Of a DNA stretch of 64,000 nucleotides, positions 44,583 through 54,002 are shown one piece after another. The position numbers and the translations under genes were made by a program. Source of the stretch: Paenibacillus ginsengarvi (GTDB lineage: Bacteria; Bacillota; Bacilli; Paenibacillales; NBRC-103111); assembly GCF_003626695.1 (NCBI RefSeq), contig NZ_RBAH01000015.1, positions 124,001-188,000 of the forward strand, given 5' to 3'. The notes under the pieces are model-generated. The model was not told the DNA's origin. It did no database searches and saw only the letters and a list, made by a program, of their open reading frames with translations. The first letter of the stretch is position 1. Every line of letters begins with the position of its first letter.

Positions 44583-45666
44583 ATATCTCGCCCTGGACCT
44601 GCTGGAAATATTGCTGGGGGAAATAGGCGGGGTCGACGTTGTAGGAAAGTTTTTGAACGCTGCCGAAGCGTTACATAGAGTGCCGGAATTAAATGTGGAT
44701 CTCGTCTTTCTCGATATCGAGATGCCGGGGATGAACGGAATCGCCGCCGCGAAGAAGATCCGTTTGTTCGAGCCGGAGCTGAAAATTGTATTCGTCTCGG
44801 CTTACCAGCAGTATGCGCTCGACGCATTTGACGTGGAGGCGCTGGACTACCTGCTGAAGCCGCTGTCCAAGGATCGGGTCACAACATCGCTGCAAAGGTA
44901 TAAGAAGCAGCGGATGAAGGACGAGCTTGCCGCGGCGGTCGCGCATACCGAGCGGGCGGAGGCTCCGGGCGAAGCCGACCGCTTGAAGCTGCGCGTGCTC
45001 GGAAGCCTGGAGCTGTTCGATAAAGAGGAGCGGCTGCTCTCCTGGCGAACGAAAAAGGCGAAGGAATTGTTCGTGTATTTGTGGCAGGCCGGCGGAGCCC
45101 CGGTTCACCGGTTTCGCATCCTCGAGGATTTGTGGCCGGATACGGAAGCGAACCGGGCCCAGACGCTGCTGCATACAAGCATGTATTATTTGCGAAGCAT
45201 GCTGCGGAAGCAAGGCTTTCCCGATGCGATCTCGTTTACGGACGAGCGATACGCGATGCGGACCGAGTTCGTGACCAGCGATGCGGAGCAGCTCCGCGCG
45301 TATATGCAAGCATTCGAGCCGGGACTTGTCGGCAGGCTGCTGGAGCTGTACCGGGGCGACTACTTGGAGGAGGAAGATTACGGATGGGCTGCGGCGATTC
45401 GGTCGGAGCTGCGGCAGGACTATTTGCGCCTGATCGAACAGGCCGCCGCAAAGTCCGGGGGCGCGGAGCGCGAGGCGATCTGGCGCAAGCTGATCCGGCT
45501 CGAGCCCTACTCCGAAGACTATTACGAGAAGCTGCTTACGGATATGGCGCAAAGCGGGAACGCGGCTCATCTGCGCTCCGTTTACGGGGAGATTGCCGAG
45601 CGGTTCGCGGAGCTCGGCGTGATGCCGTCGCAGCGGATTTTAAGTCTGATGAAGGACGGCTTGTAA
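44554..45666 (+). CDS. Response regulator with SARP/BTAD-type output
   Basis: A 370-residue response regulator. Residues 1-120 are a receiver (VLIDDEYLALD; LVFLDIEMPGMNG; VSAYQQYALDAF). After a linker, about 148-250 is a winged-helix (LKLRVLGSLELFDKEERLLS, TKKAKELFVYLW) and about 260-365 a helical bacterial transcriptional activator domain (GDYLEEEDYGWAAAIRSELR; LEPYSEDYYEKLL). It should be phosphorylated by the overlapping kinase and activate target promoters. GGAGG precedes the ATG, inside the kinase gene. No targets can be named from sequence. Confidence 0.85.
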   Translation: MIRAVLIDDEYLALDLLEILLGEIGGVDVVGKFLNAAEALHRVPELNVDLVFLDIEMPGMNGIAAAKKIRLFEPELKIVFVSAYQQYALDAFDVEALDYLLKPLSKDRVTTSLQRYKKQRMKDELAAAVAHTERAEAPGEADRLKLRVLGSLELFDKEERLLSWRTKKAKELFVYLWQAGGAPVHRFRILEDLWPDTEANRAQTLLHTSMYYLRSMLRKQGFPDAISFTDERYAMRTEFVTSDAEQLRAYMQAFEPGLVGRLLELYRGDYLEEEDYGWAAAIRSELRQDYLRLIEQAAAKSGGAEREAIWRKLIRLEPYSEDYYEKLLTDMAQSGNAAHLRSVYGEIAERFAELGVMPSQRILSLMKDGL

Positions 45667-45815
45667 GCCGGCGACGGGGGATTGCCGAACCATCGGCATG
45701 ACCCGACATTTGGCCAAACACATTTGGATATTCCCTTCTCGCGGAAGTGCGGCTACAGTAAAGTAGAAGGCAACGATCTGCTATCAGTCCGATCAATCGG
45801 AGGGAATGGACTACT

Positions 45816-47321
45816 ATGAGAAAACCTAACATTTTGCTGATTACAAGCGATCAACAGCACTGGAATACGCTAGGAGCGATCAACCCGGAGCTGCAAACGC
45901 CGAATTTGGACCGGCTGGCTGCGGAAGGGACGATGTTCACCCGCGCCTATTGTCCGAATCCGACCTGTACGCCTACGCGCGCTTCGATTATAACCGGCAT
46001 GTATCCGAGCCAGCATGGAGCCTGGACGCTGGGGACGAAGCTGCTCGAAGATCGTCATACGGTCGGCGAAGACTTTCAGGAAGCTGGTTATCGCACGGCT
46101 CTCATCGGCAAGGCGCATTTTCAGCCCACGCGTAGCACGGACGAATACTCTTCGCTCGAATCGATGGGCATTTTGCAAGATCTCGATTACTGGCGGACGT
46201 TTCACGGTCCTTTCTACGGCTTCGATCATGTGGAGCTGGCGCGCAATCATACGAACGAGTATCTCGTCGGCCAGCATTATGCGCTGTGGATGGAGGAGAA
46301 GGGCTGCGCCAACTGGCGGGATTATTTCCTCGCCCCGACCGGCACAATGAAGCCGGCTCTGCACAAGTGGGACATCCCGGAGCAGTACCATTACAACACG
46401 TGGATCGCCGAGCGATCAAACGCGCTGCTCGAGCAGTATAAGGAAAACGACGAGCCGTTTTTCCTCTGGTCGAGCTTTTTCGACCCGCATCCGGATTATC
46501 TGGTGCCCGAGCCGTGGGATACGATGTATGATCCCGACAAGCTGACGATTCCGGCCATCGTGCCAGGGGAGCATGACCGCAACCCTCCGCACTTCGGGAT
46601 GACCCAGCAGGCCAAGCCGGATTTCAGCGAGTGGAAGGAAACCGGATTCGGCATTCACGGCTACCGCTCCCATCTGCTGCCCGAAGGGGAGCGGAAGCAG
46701 CTCGTCGCTACCTACTACGCGATGGTCAGCCTGATGGACAAATATATCGGCTCCATCCTGGACAAGCTGGAGCAGCTTGGGCTGGCGGACAATACGATCG
46801 TCGTGTTCACGACCGACCACGGTCATTTTTACGGGCAGCACGGCTTGCAGTACAAGGGCGGCTTCCATTACGAGGATCTGATCAAGCTGCCGTTTATCGT
46901 GCGTTATCCGGGACAGGTGCCGGCCGGAGCCCGGTCGGGGGCGATTCAATCGCTCGTTGATCTGGCCCCGACGTTTTTGTCGCTGTGCGGTATTCGGGTG
47001 CCCTATGCCATGACCGGTGTGGACCAGAGCAAGGTTTGGCTTGGGGAGGAGGCCGCGGCGCGCGACCATGCGATCTGCGAATTCAGGCACGAGCCAACCA
47101 CGATCCACCAGAAGACGTATGTAAACGAGCGGTATAAGCTGACCGTTTATTACAATCGGACGTACGGAGAACTGTTCGATCTGCAGGAAGACCCCCACGA
47201 GCTGCGCAATTTGTGGGACGAGCCGGAAGCTTCCACGCTGAAAACCGAGCTGCTGCTCCGGTACGCCTGGGCCGAGCTTGGCAAAGAGCCGATGCCGATG
47301 CCGCGAATAACGGGCTCTTGA
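45816..47321 (+). CDS. Type I sulfatase
   Basis: A 501-residue sulfatase that removes sulfate esters from a small molecule or carbohydrate. The N-terminal NILLITSDQQHWNTLG supplies metal ligands, and NPTCTPTRAS carries the Cys51-x-Pro-x-Arg motif whose Cys is converted to formylglycine. Later KAHFQP, FFLWSSFFDPHPDYLVP and VFTTDHGHFYGQHG complete the metal site. No signal peptide is seen, so it probably acts inside the cell. A formylglycine-generating or radical-SAM maturase would be needed and is not in this window. ATCGGAGGG precedes the start. Its last 16 codons recur at 55916. Confidence 0.92.
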   Translation: MRKPNILLITSDQQHWNTLGAINPELQTPNLDRLAAEGTMFTRAYCPNPTCTPTRASIITGMYPSQHGAWTLGTKLLEDRHTVGEDFQEAGYRTALIGKAHFQPTRSTDEYSSLESMGILQDLDYWRTFHGPFYGFDHVELARNHTNEYLVGQHYALWMEEKGCANWRDYFLAPTGTMKPALHKWDIPEQYHYNTWIAERSNALLEQYKENDEPFFLWSSFFDPHPDYLVPEPWDTMYDPDKLTIPAIVPGEHDRNPPHFGMTQQAKPDFSEWKETGFGIHGYRSHLLPEGERKQLVATYYAMVSLMDKYIGSILDKLEQLGLADNTIVVFTTDHGHFYGQHGLQYKGGFHYEDLIKLPFIVRYPGQVPAGARSGAIQSLVDLAPTFLSLCGIRVPYAMTGVDQSKVWLGEEAAARDHAICEFRHEPTTIHQKTYVNERYKLTVYYNRTYGELFDLQEDPHELRNLWDEPEASTLKTELLLRYAWAELGKEPMPMPRITGS

Positions 47322-47342
47322 TTCGCCTTGCAGCTTAAAAGT

Positions 47343-47385
47343 AAAAGCACCGCGTTCTTCCCTCGGGAAGGTTGCGGTGCTTTTG
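47343..47385. terminator. Bidirectional terminator after the sulfatase
   Basis: AAAAGCACCGC pairs with GCGGTGCTTTT, and an inner CTTCC/GGAAG stem is present. The same outer stem occurs at 55978-56021. Confidence 0.9.
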
Positions 47386-47409
47386 TCGCTATGCGGCTTG
47401 CGGCCGCGG

Positions 47410-50400
47410 TCAATGTTTCAGCTCGCCGGGAGTCACGCCCCAATATTTGCGAAACACGCGAATGTAATGGCTCGTATCCTTGTAGCCGAGCAGAGCGGCC
47501 GTCTCCGAGACGGTGCCTCCGGCGATCAGCAGCGTTTTGGCCCGTTCCATTTTGCGGGACAGCACGTAATCGTTGAGCGGCTGGCCGATCTCCCGCTTGA
47601 ACAGCCGGCTTAGATGGGACGAATTGACGTGCAGCCGTTCGGCCAACGTTTGCAGCGACAGCTCGCCGCCCGGCTCTTTCTCGACAATGTCGTACACTTG
47701 TTTGATCAGCGGATGAATGTCGACCTTCTTGGAATACCGCCGGTAGTCAACGAAGCGCTGGACGGTTCCCCGCATCAGGCCGTACGCTTGCTCGCTCCCG
47801 GACAGAGCCTGCACGTTGCGGAAAGCATCGTAGTCTCCGCCGAGCACCGTCTGCAGCGTCCAGCCTTGGCGGTTGCAGACCTGTACGAATAGTCCGTACA
47901 ATACGAGCAGGTTAACGCGCGCTTCTCCGGTGTCCGATTGACTCTCCATCCGTTCAACCCACCATTGCTCCAAAGCCGTGAACGCTTTGGCCGGATCTCC
48001 GGTTTCCAAACCTATCTCCAGCTCGGCTTCCCATAGCGCACCCGCTTGGATCGGTGACATCATCGACCCCGGGTCGTCCGCCCCGCGATTTGGCGGGGGG
48101 GAGGCGGGACGTATCAGGCCGGAAAACTCTGCCGCTTTCGGTTCCTGGCCCACACGTTCCGCCGCTTGGCCGCCCAGGCAGGCTCCCGCCGATTTCCGGC
48201 GCAACGTTGCGTCAAATAAAACTTCGATCGTCAGGTCTTCCGGTTTGTCCGCCTTTTCCTCCGCATTCAGGCGGACGAGCCACGTCGAGCGGTCGAAATG
48301 CCAACCGGCATCCGTTAAGCCGCTACGCGGCGGCTGTCCGACTTCCTCGATCATGTGCCCGTCGACGGCGACCTGCAGCGGCTTCGCTGTCACGTGCAGA
48401 AACATCTCGTATCGGCGCTTAGCCGGCATCCCTTCGTACCGCCCTGTCCGTCGACCGACGACGATCCGCATCCATTTCTCCGTCGCCCGGCAGTTTACTG
48501 ACGTCTCCGCGACATTGCCCTCCAAATATCCGTAAGTTGTCCCATCATCCTCGATGAGCGTGTAGTTGCTTACCCCGTAAGGATATAGATGCAGGCCGAT
48601 CGTTTCCGGCTGCTTCGTTCCGATATGGGTCACTTCCGGCCAAGTGGGAAAAATCGCCCCTGCCCGCACGAACAACGGCCCGCCCGCCGGCGCCGGCGCG
48701 TTATAGTCGAGCTCCGCCGGTCCAGTCTGCCGGATTCCGGTCCAGTAATCGATCCATTCTCCTTCCGGCAAATATACGGTTTCGGTAAAAGCGGCGACCA
48801 GGAAAAACTCCCCTAGCATGTATTGGTTCAGTAGTCCGTCCGCACGCGGATCGTCGGGAAACGCGAGCGGCATCGCCCGTATGATCGGCATGCCGGTGCG
48901 GGCAGCCTCGTGCGCCGCCGAATAAATATACGGCAGCAGCCGGTAGCGCAGCTTGGCGTACGCTTTGAACGTTTGCAGCAGATCGTGCTCCAGCAGACAC
49001 GGATGACGCCAATACGCCCAACTGTTTATCTGCGACCAGGGCTGCAAAAATCCGAAATGAATGGTCTCGGGAGTGGAAACATCCATATCGGCGGTCGTAT
49101 GAACATGGCCGGACATGCCGTGGTTCAACATGGAAACTAGCGCCGCCCCCTTGCCGGAGCTGCCGGCCCATGTTGCGGCGTATTGCTGCATGCCGGTAAA
49201 GCCGGACAACGTGTAAATCATCGGCCTGAGTCCGGTCTGTTCCCGGAACCCGACATGCATTTGCTTGGCAAGCAGAAGCGGATACAGGTTATGCATTTCT
49301 TCATCGTCCATGCCGTTGCTCCATCGGCGGCCGGGCTGCGGAATCGATTGCCACGATCCGCTCAACTTGAACGCGGCGACGCCCTGATCGACAAATTTTC
49401 GCAGATGCTCGTACCAGGGCTCCTCGTATTCCGTCTCAGGCGTTAGCGCGGTGGAGTGCGGGGTGGAGCCAGCCAGTTGCTGCTCTTCGTATACACTCAA
49501 GTCATGGACGCAGCTCAGCAACAGACTCAGCTTAAAGCCGAGCTTGTCCAGCGCACCGATGAATGTTTCCGATTCATTCGAGAACGGGGGAACCCGAAAC
49601 CGTTCCGGGTGCCAGTTTTTGCTCGTCGACCAGTCGTTCGGTTTTTCCATCCACCCCGGCTCCAGCCCGATCATATCGCACGGAATGCCTTCACGGCGAA
49701 AGTTAAGGGCGTCGTCCATCATTTCGCGGGCGTTCACCAGTTCGTGGCACACATAGGTCAGTCCGTACGCCCACCTGGGCAGCAGCGCTGGCTTGCCGGC
49801 AACGTTCGTGTAGCGGTCCAGCAGCTGCTTCGGACTGTCGCCGACAAATACGAAGTAATCCAGCTCCCCGTTCGCTCCTTCGAACGTCAACCGGTCGGGC
49901 TGAGTGCAGCCGATGTCGATTTCGTGCTTCCACGTCGTGTTGATCGCAAGTCCCCAGCCTCTGCTGCTCATCAGGAACGGAACGGGAGCGTAGCGCTTCA
50001 CGTTCTCCACCCACATGCTGGTGCGATGTCCGCGATGCTCGATACGCTCCCTCGTTTCGTCCCCGAACCCGTACCATCTTTCCCCGTCGGCCAGCGTGAA
50101 ATGAACGGCAAACCCTTGTCCCGCTTCGTAGCGGGAAGGCGCGGCATGCCGGGTCAGCAGTTCGCCGGAGGCGCGGAGCAAGACAAACGTCCCGTTCGCC
50201 GCATCGACCCGTAGTTCCGCCTCGGCGGTGCGCAGCGCGATGCGGGAACCGTCGTCATACGCGACCATATCGGCATTGGGCCGGCAGCGGATAATGCCGT
50301 ATCGTTCCAGCGCGGATTCCGGAAAGTCGTTCGTCGTTCGCATCCGGACCCGCAGCGCATGCGGGGCTAACGCTTCCACGCGCAAGAACCCGCCGCTTGC

Positions 50401-50436
50401 GATCGGAATAACGGTGCAGTGGCTGTTATCGTTCAA
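47410..50436 (-). CDS. GH31-like domain (apparently inactive) fused to an AraC DNA-binding domain
   Basis: A 1008-residue protein joining two families. Residues 1 to about 745 are a GH31 alpha-glucosidase/xylosidase-type chain: GERWYGFGDETRERI, RWAYGLTYVCHELVNAREMM, IGLEPGWMEKPND, NSWAYWRHPCLLEHDLL, AKLRYRLLPYIYSAAHEAA, YMLGEFFLVAAFTETVYLPE. Where GH31 enzymes have the nucleophile Asp (K-x-D), this has FKLSGS (Ser359), and where they have the acid Asp (WxGD) it has WAGSSG (Ser426). After a helical linker (about 800-900), residues 905-1008 are an AraC helix-turn-helix pair (LSLQTLAERLHVNSSHLSRLFK; VSETAALLGYKDTSHYIRVFRK). I infer a pseudoenzyme sugar sensor controlling the divergent SBP operon. 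Start TTG follows GGGGG by ten bases. Confidence 0.85.
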   Translation of the reverse strand: MNDNSHCTVIPIASGGFLRVEALAPHALRVRMRTTNDFPESALERYGIIRCRPNADMVAYDDGSRIALRTAEAELRVDAANGTFVLLRASGELLTRHAAPSRYEAGQGFAVHFTLADGERWYGFGDETRERIEHRGHRTSMWVENVKRYAPVPFLMSSRGWGLAINTTWKHEIDIGCTQPDRLTFEGANGELDYFVFVGDSPKQLLDRYTNVAGKPALLPRWAYGLTYVCHELVNAREMMDDALNFRREGIPCDMIGLEPGWMEKPNDWSTSKNWHPERFRVPPFSNESETFIGALDKLGFKLSLLLSCVHDLSVYEEQQLAGSTPHSTALTPETEYEEPWYEHLRKFVDQGVAAFKLSGSWQSIPQPGRRWSNGMDDEEMHNLYPLLLAKQMHVGFREQTGLRPMIYTLSGFTGMQQYAATWAGSSGKGAALVSMLNHGMSGHVHTTADMDVSTPETIHFGFLQPWSQINSWAYWRHPCLLEHDLLQTFKAYAKLRYRLLPYIYSAAHEAARTGMPIIRAMPLAFPDDPRADGLLNQYMLGEFFLVAAFTETVYLPEGEWIDYWTGIRQTGPAELDYNAPAPAGGPLFVRAGAIFPTWPEVTHIGTKQPETIGLHLYPYGVSNYTLIEDDGTTYGYLEGNVAETSVNCRATEKWMRIVVGRRTGRYEGMPAKRRYEMFLHVTAKPLQVAVDGHMIEEVGQPPRSGLTDAGWHFDRSTWLVRLNAEEKADKPEDLTIEVLFDATLRRKSAGACLGGQAAERVGQEPKAAEFSGLIRPASPPPNRGADDPGSMMSPIQAGALWEAELEIGLETGDPAKAFTALEQWWVERMESQSDTGEARVNLLVLYGLFVQVCNRQGWTLQTVLGGDYDAFRNVQALSGSEQAYGLMRGTVQRFVDYRRYSKKVDIHPLIKQVYDIVEKEPGGELSLQTLAERLHVNSSHLSRLFKREIGQPLNDYVLSRKMERAKTLLIAGGTVSETAALLGYKDTSHYIRVFRKYWGVTPGELKH

Positions 50437-50567
50437 GTTGCAGGGACCCCCTCGTCGACTGATGAGATAATGTCTTATATAGGCGATCAGTTGCAATAGA
50501 TCGGCCTACGTTGCGAATGCGTTTTCATTTATACTCTGATTGTAATTCGATGAAGGGAGAGAAAGCA

Positions 50568-51920
50568 ATGGTCAACAGCAAGGTGCGAAAAGGGTTGTCG
50601 GCCGTGGCCGCCACGGTGATTACCGTTCTGATGGCCGCGGGTTGTTCAAGCGGGGGGACGGTGCAGATGGCGGACAAGGACGGAGCCGGCAAGGAGGGAC
50701 AACCCGTCAAGCCGGTCGAACCGCCGCAGGAGCCGGTCGAGCTGGTCATTTATTATCCGTACGTCAGCGATTGGGACGAAGCCGGTCTTATGCAGACGTT
50801 CGGGGAACCGATCAAGAAGAAGTACCCCTACATCACTCCCACTTTCATAGTCGGCGACTCCAGGCCGGGCAGGAGCATTACCGATCTTATCGCCGCGGGG
50901 CAAAAAATCGACATTATGTTTTGTTCCATCGGCGCGACACCGCCCACTCTACTTGATCCGAAGCTGGAGTACGACATCACCCCGCTGATCAAAAAGTACG
51001 GCTACGATCTGAACAAACTGGAGCCGACGAGCCTGGATATGGCCAGACAAATCGCCAAGGGCGGCCTTTACGGCTTGCCGGCCTACGTTCCGCCTTCGGC
51101 GCTGTATTACAACAAGGACATCTTCGACAAATTTGGAGTGCCTTACCCGAAGGACGGCATGACGTGGGATGAGATGTACGAGCTGAACAAGAAGCTGACC
51201 CGCAAGGAAGGAGACGGGCAATATTACGGTCTGTCGATGTCGTTCAGCGGTGCGGCGCAGATGAATGCGCGGAAGCTGAATCCGATCGATCCGGCGACAG
51301 AGAAGTCGGCGATTAATACGGCGGGCTGGAAAAGCTTCGCCGAAAATTTCATCCGCTTCTATCAAATTCCCGGTTACGGCACGTCCGTTGACGTAGGCGC
51401 GCAATTCAACCGGTTTTTCAAAGACCGCAATACGGCGATGTTTGTGGAGCTTACCGGCATTCATGGCGCGCTCCTGGAAGGAATGAACTTCGACATCGCT
51501 TCGTTCCCGGTATTCGCCGACGCTCCCTCCGCGGGACCGCAGCCTTACCTGACCTACTACTATATTCCGAACACCAGCAAGGTTAAGGACCAAGCGTTTC
51601 AGGCCATCTCTTACTTCACCTCGGAGGAGTTCCAGCAGCAGAAGGCCAGGGAAGGGAAGCTGCTGCCTATATTGCAAAACAAGACGGTGAAGGAATCGTT
51701 CGGCCAGGACGTTCCGCTGTTCAAAGGGAAAAATACGAAAGCGATGCTGCCGCAAGCATACGGCGCCCCGAGCGCGGTGACGCGGTACAACGGCATCGCC
51801 ACGACCGAATTTTACAATGCGGTTATCGCCGTTATCGGCGGGACGAAGGATTTGAATACGGCTTTCCGCGATGCCGAGGAAATCGCCAATCAGAAAATAC
51901 AGACGGCCAAGCCGAAATAA
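50568..51920 (+). CDS. ABC sugar-binding lipoprotein, orphan (subfamily copy 3)
   Basis: A 450-residue solute-binding protein with lipobox LMAAGC at about residues 21-26. The subfamily signature NKDIFDKFGVPYPKDGMTWDE and the C-terminal GTKDLNTAFRDAEEIANQ place it with the copies at 11836, 30463 and 58839. The ATG at 50568 is preceded by GAAGGGAGAG. It is divergent from the GH31-AraC gene across 131 bases, and is followed by a Gfo/Idh gene after 53 bases with no terminator between. There is no permease beside it. Confidence 0.9.
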   Translation: MVNSKVRKGLSAVAATVITVLMAAGCSSGGTVQMADKDGAGKEGQPVKPVEPPQEPVELVIYYPYVSDWDEAGLMQTFGEPIKKKYPYITPTFIVGDSRPGRSITDLIAAGQKIDIMFCSIGATPPTLLDPKLEYDITPLIKKYGYDLNKLEPTSLDMARQIAKGGLYGLPAYVPPSALYYNKDIFDKFGVPYPKDGMTWDEMYELNKKLTRKEGDGQYYGLSMSFSGAAQMNARKLNPIDPATEKSAINTAGWKSFAENFIRFYQIPGYGTSVDVGAQFNRFFKDRNTAMFVELTGIHGALLEGMNFDIASFPVFADAPSAGPQPYLTYYYIPNTSKVKDQAFQAISYFTSEEFQQQKAREGKLLPILQNKTVKESFGQDVPLFKGKNTKAMLPQAYGAPSAVTRYNGIATTEFYNAVIAVIGGTKDLNTAFRDAEEIANQKIQTAKPK

Positions 51921-51973
51921 CATGCAAAAGGAGCTTGTAGTCGGAAACTAAAATGGGAAGAGGTTGGTTATCG

Positions 51974-53053
51974 ATGGGTACAAAGGTGCTAAAGGTTGGG
52001 ATTATCGGGCAAGGTCGCAGCGGCCGCCATATACATGGAAACCAACTGCTTAAGATGAAAGAGCACTATGAAATTACGGCAATTGCGGATTCGATCGAAG
52101 AACGACAACAGATTGCAAAGCGTGAATACGGCTGCAACGCTTATCATACATGGCAAGAAATGATTGAAAACGAAAAACTTGATCTCGTTGTGAATGCCGC
52201 TCCAAGCCATCTTCACTTTGAAATTTCAATGCAAGTATTGGATAGAGGGGTGAATGTTCTTTGTGAAAAGCCGCTTGCGAAAACGGTGGAAGAAGTAAAC
52301 CAGCTAATAGAGAAATCGAAGAAGTCTAATAAAACTCTTGCGGTTTTCCAAAATGCCCGTTTCCAGCCTGCTTTTATCCAGATTCGCAAGATAATAGAAT
52401 CCGGCATACTTGGACGTATTATCCAGATCGATTTTACCAACAACGTTTTCGCGCGCAGATGGGACTGGCAAACGCTGCAAAACAGCAACGGCGGGAATTT
52501 GATGAATACCGGGTCGCACCCTTTAGACCAAGCGCTACAGCTGTTTGGAGCGGATGTTATGCCGGAAGTCACTTGTATTATGGATCGAGCGAATACGTTT
52601 GGAGATGCGGAAGACTATGTAAAGCTGATTCTGAGAGGTCCTGGCCGTCCAACAATCGATCTTGAGATTTCATCCTGCAGCGCGTATCCACGACATCCAT
52701 TTATCGTACAAGGAGCAAACGGCGGACTGTATGGCAGTTCACAGCATTTGGAGTGGAAGTATTTTATTCCGGAGGAAGCGCCCCCACGGCAGCTCATAAG
52801 AGAGCCGCTATTCGATCAGAACGGGAATCCTGCTTATTGCAGTGAAACATTGAACTGGTATAAGGGTAGTTGGGATATAACAACTTGTTCTGATTCTATG
52901 ACGTCCATTTCCATGGAAAAGAACTTGTACAGCATGCTATATCAGACTTTGGTGAATGGCGTTCCTTTTGAAATCACACCGCAGCAGGTGCGGCAGCAAA
53001 TGATGGTTATTGAAGAGTGCCGTCGGCAAAATCCACATATTTATGCTGGGTAA
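51974..53053 (+). CDS. Gfo/Idh/MocA oxidoreductase, AT-richer than its neighbours
   Basis: A 359-residue oxidoreductase with the Rossmann motif VGIIGQGRSGRHIHG, the EKPLA motif (NVLCEKPLAKTVEE) and the C-terminal sheet containing NTGSHPLDQALQLFGA. It would oxidise a sugar or inositol-like ring. The coding sequence is visibly AT-richer than the genes around it, with codons such as ATA, GAA and AAT common, which may mean transfer or a different codon history. The ATG at 51974 follows GAGG by ten bases; an ATG at 51953 is also in frame. Confidence 0.87.
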   Translation: MGTKVLKVGIIGQGRSGRHIHGNQLLKMKEHYEITAIADSIEERQQIAKREYGCNAYHTWQEMIENEKLDLVVNAAPSHLHFEISMQVLDRGVNVLCEKPLAKTVEEVNQLIEKSKKSNKTLAVFQNARFQPAFIQIRKIIESGILGRIIQIDFTNNVFARRWDWQTLQNSNGGNLMNTGSHPLDQALQLFGADVMPEVTCIMDRANTFGDAEDYVKLILRGPGRPTIDLEISSCSAYPRHPFIVQGANGGLYGSSQHLEWKYFIPEEAPPRQLIREPLFDQNGNPAYCSETLNWYKGSWDITTCSDSMTSISMEKNLYSMLYQTLVNGVPFEITPQQVRQQMMVIEECRRQNPHIYAG

Positions 53054-53081
53054 TAAATAAGAAAGCAGAGGAACATTCGAT

Positions 53082-53963
53082 ATGAAAATAGCTGTGTTTA
53101 GCGTGACATTAATCGATTACAGCATCCATGAAGCGATGCGTATAGCGAAGCAGATCGGCTTCGACGGAATCGAAATCGCCGGGAGAGAGCCTCACTTATC
53201 AAGTACGACCAGCGCTCCGAGGATCAGGGAGATTCGCTCCGTAGCGGACGGGCTCGGCTTGGAAATTCCGGCGATAGGAGCCTATGTAGGCGGTTTTTCG
53301 ACGGCAAGCGATCAAGAATGCCAGCAGGCGTACAGCGACTTTGAGCGTATTCTCGAAGCTTCGGGCGTGCTTGGCTCCGATATGATTCGTGTCTCTGCGG
53401 GGGGACCGACCGCATTTTTAGCTCAAGACTATCATTATGCCAAATCGGCTCACTGGCTGAAAAAATGCGCAGAGGCGGCGAACGCTCAAGGGAAAAAGAT
53501 CGTTCTGGAAATTCATAATAATTCGCTGGTCGAAACGGTTGAATCCGGCTTGCGTCTCGTGGGTATGGTCGGTGCGGACAACATGGGGTTGATTCACGAT
53601 GCAGGCAATATGTACATTACCGACACGGATTATGGAAGAGAATCGGTCATTCAACTCGGCAATAAAATGTTCCACGTTCACGTTAAAGACGAGAAGCGTA
53701 TAGCTGAAGCGGGCGGACCGGGAACGTTCAGCAATTTGACTAAGCACGGCACCGAGAAGTTTATGCAATGCTTGCTTGGAGAAGGCGCTGCCGATCATCA
53801 GCCTCTGTTCGATGCGCTGAAGGAAACCGGTTATTCCGGCTGGCTATCGCTGGAATGCTTTGCACCGCTGCCGGCCTACGAACGGCTGGAGCACGACTTC
53901 AACAAAGTGAAGCAAATGTTGGGGCGAGCACGAGTGCAAAGCACCTTCGAAACCGCTAAATAA
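53082..53963 (+). CDS. Sugar phosphate isomerase/epimerase-like TIM barrel
   Basis: A 293-residue protein of the xylose-isomerase-like TIM-barrel superfamily. Supporting stretches are IGFDGIEIAGRE, IPAIGAYVGGFS, KKIVLEIHNNSLVE (Glu and His metal ligands), MGLIHDAGNMY (Asp), FHVHVKDEKR (His and Asp) and GYSGWLSLECF (Glu). Members isomerise or epimerise keto-sugars and inositol derivatives with a divalent metal. It follows a Gfo/Idh gene by 28 bases, a common pairing for oxidation then isomerisation. AGAGG precedes the ATG. Confidence 0.87.
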   Translation: MKIAVFSVTLIDYSIHEAMRIAKQIGFDGIEIAGREPHLSSTTSAPRIREIRSVADGLGLEIPAIGAYVGGFSTASDQECQQAYSDFERILEASGVLGSDMIRVSAGGPTAFLAQDYHYAKSAHWLKKCAEAANAQGKKIVLEIHNNSLVETVESGLRLVGMVGADNMGLIHDAGNMYITDTDYGRESVIQLGNKMFHVHVKDEKRIAEAGGPGTFSNLTKHGTEKFMQCLLGEGAADHQPLFDALKETGYSGWLSLECFAPLPAYERLEHDFNKVKQMLGRARVQSTFETAK

Positions 53964-54002
53964 CTCCACAAAGCCGCAAGACCACAAAACGGAGGGATTG
54001 AT

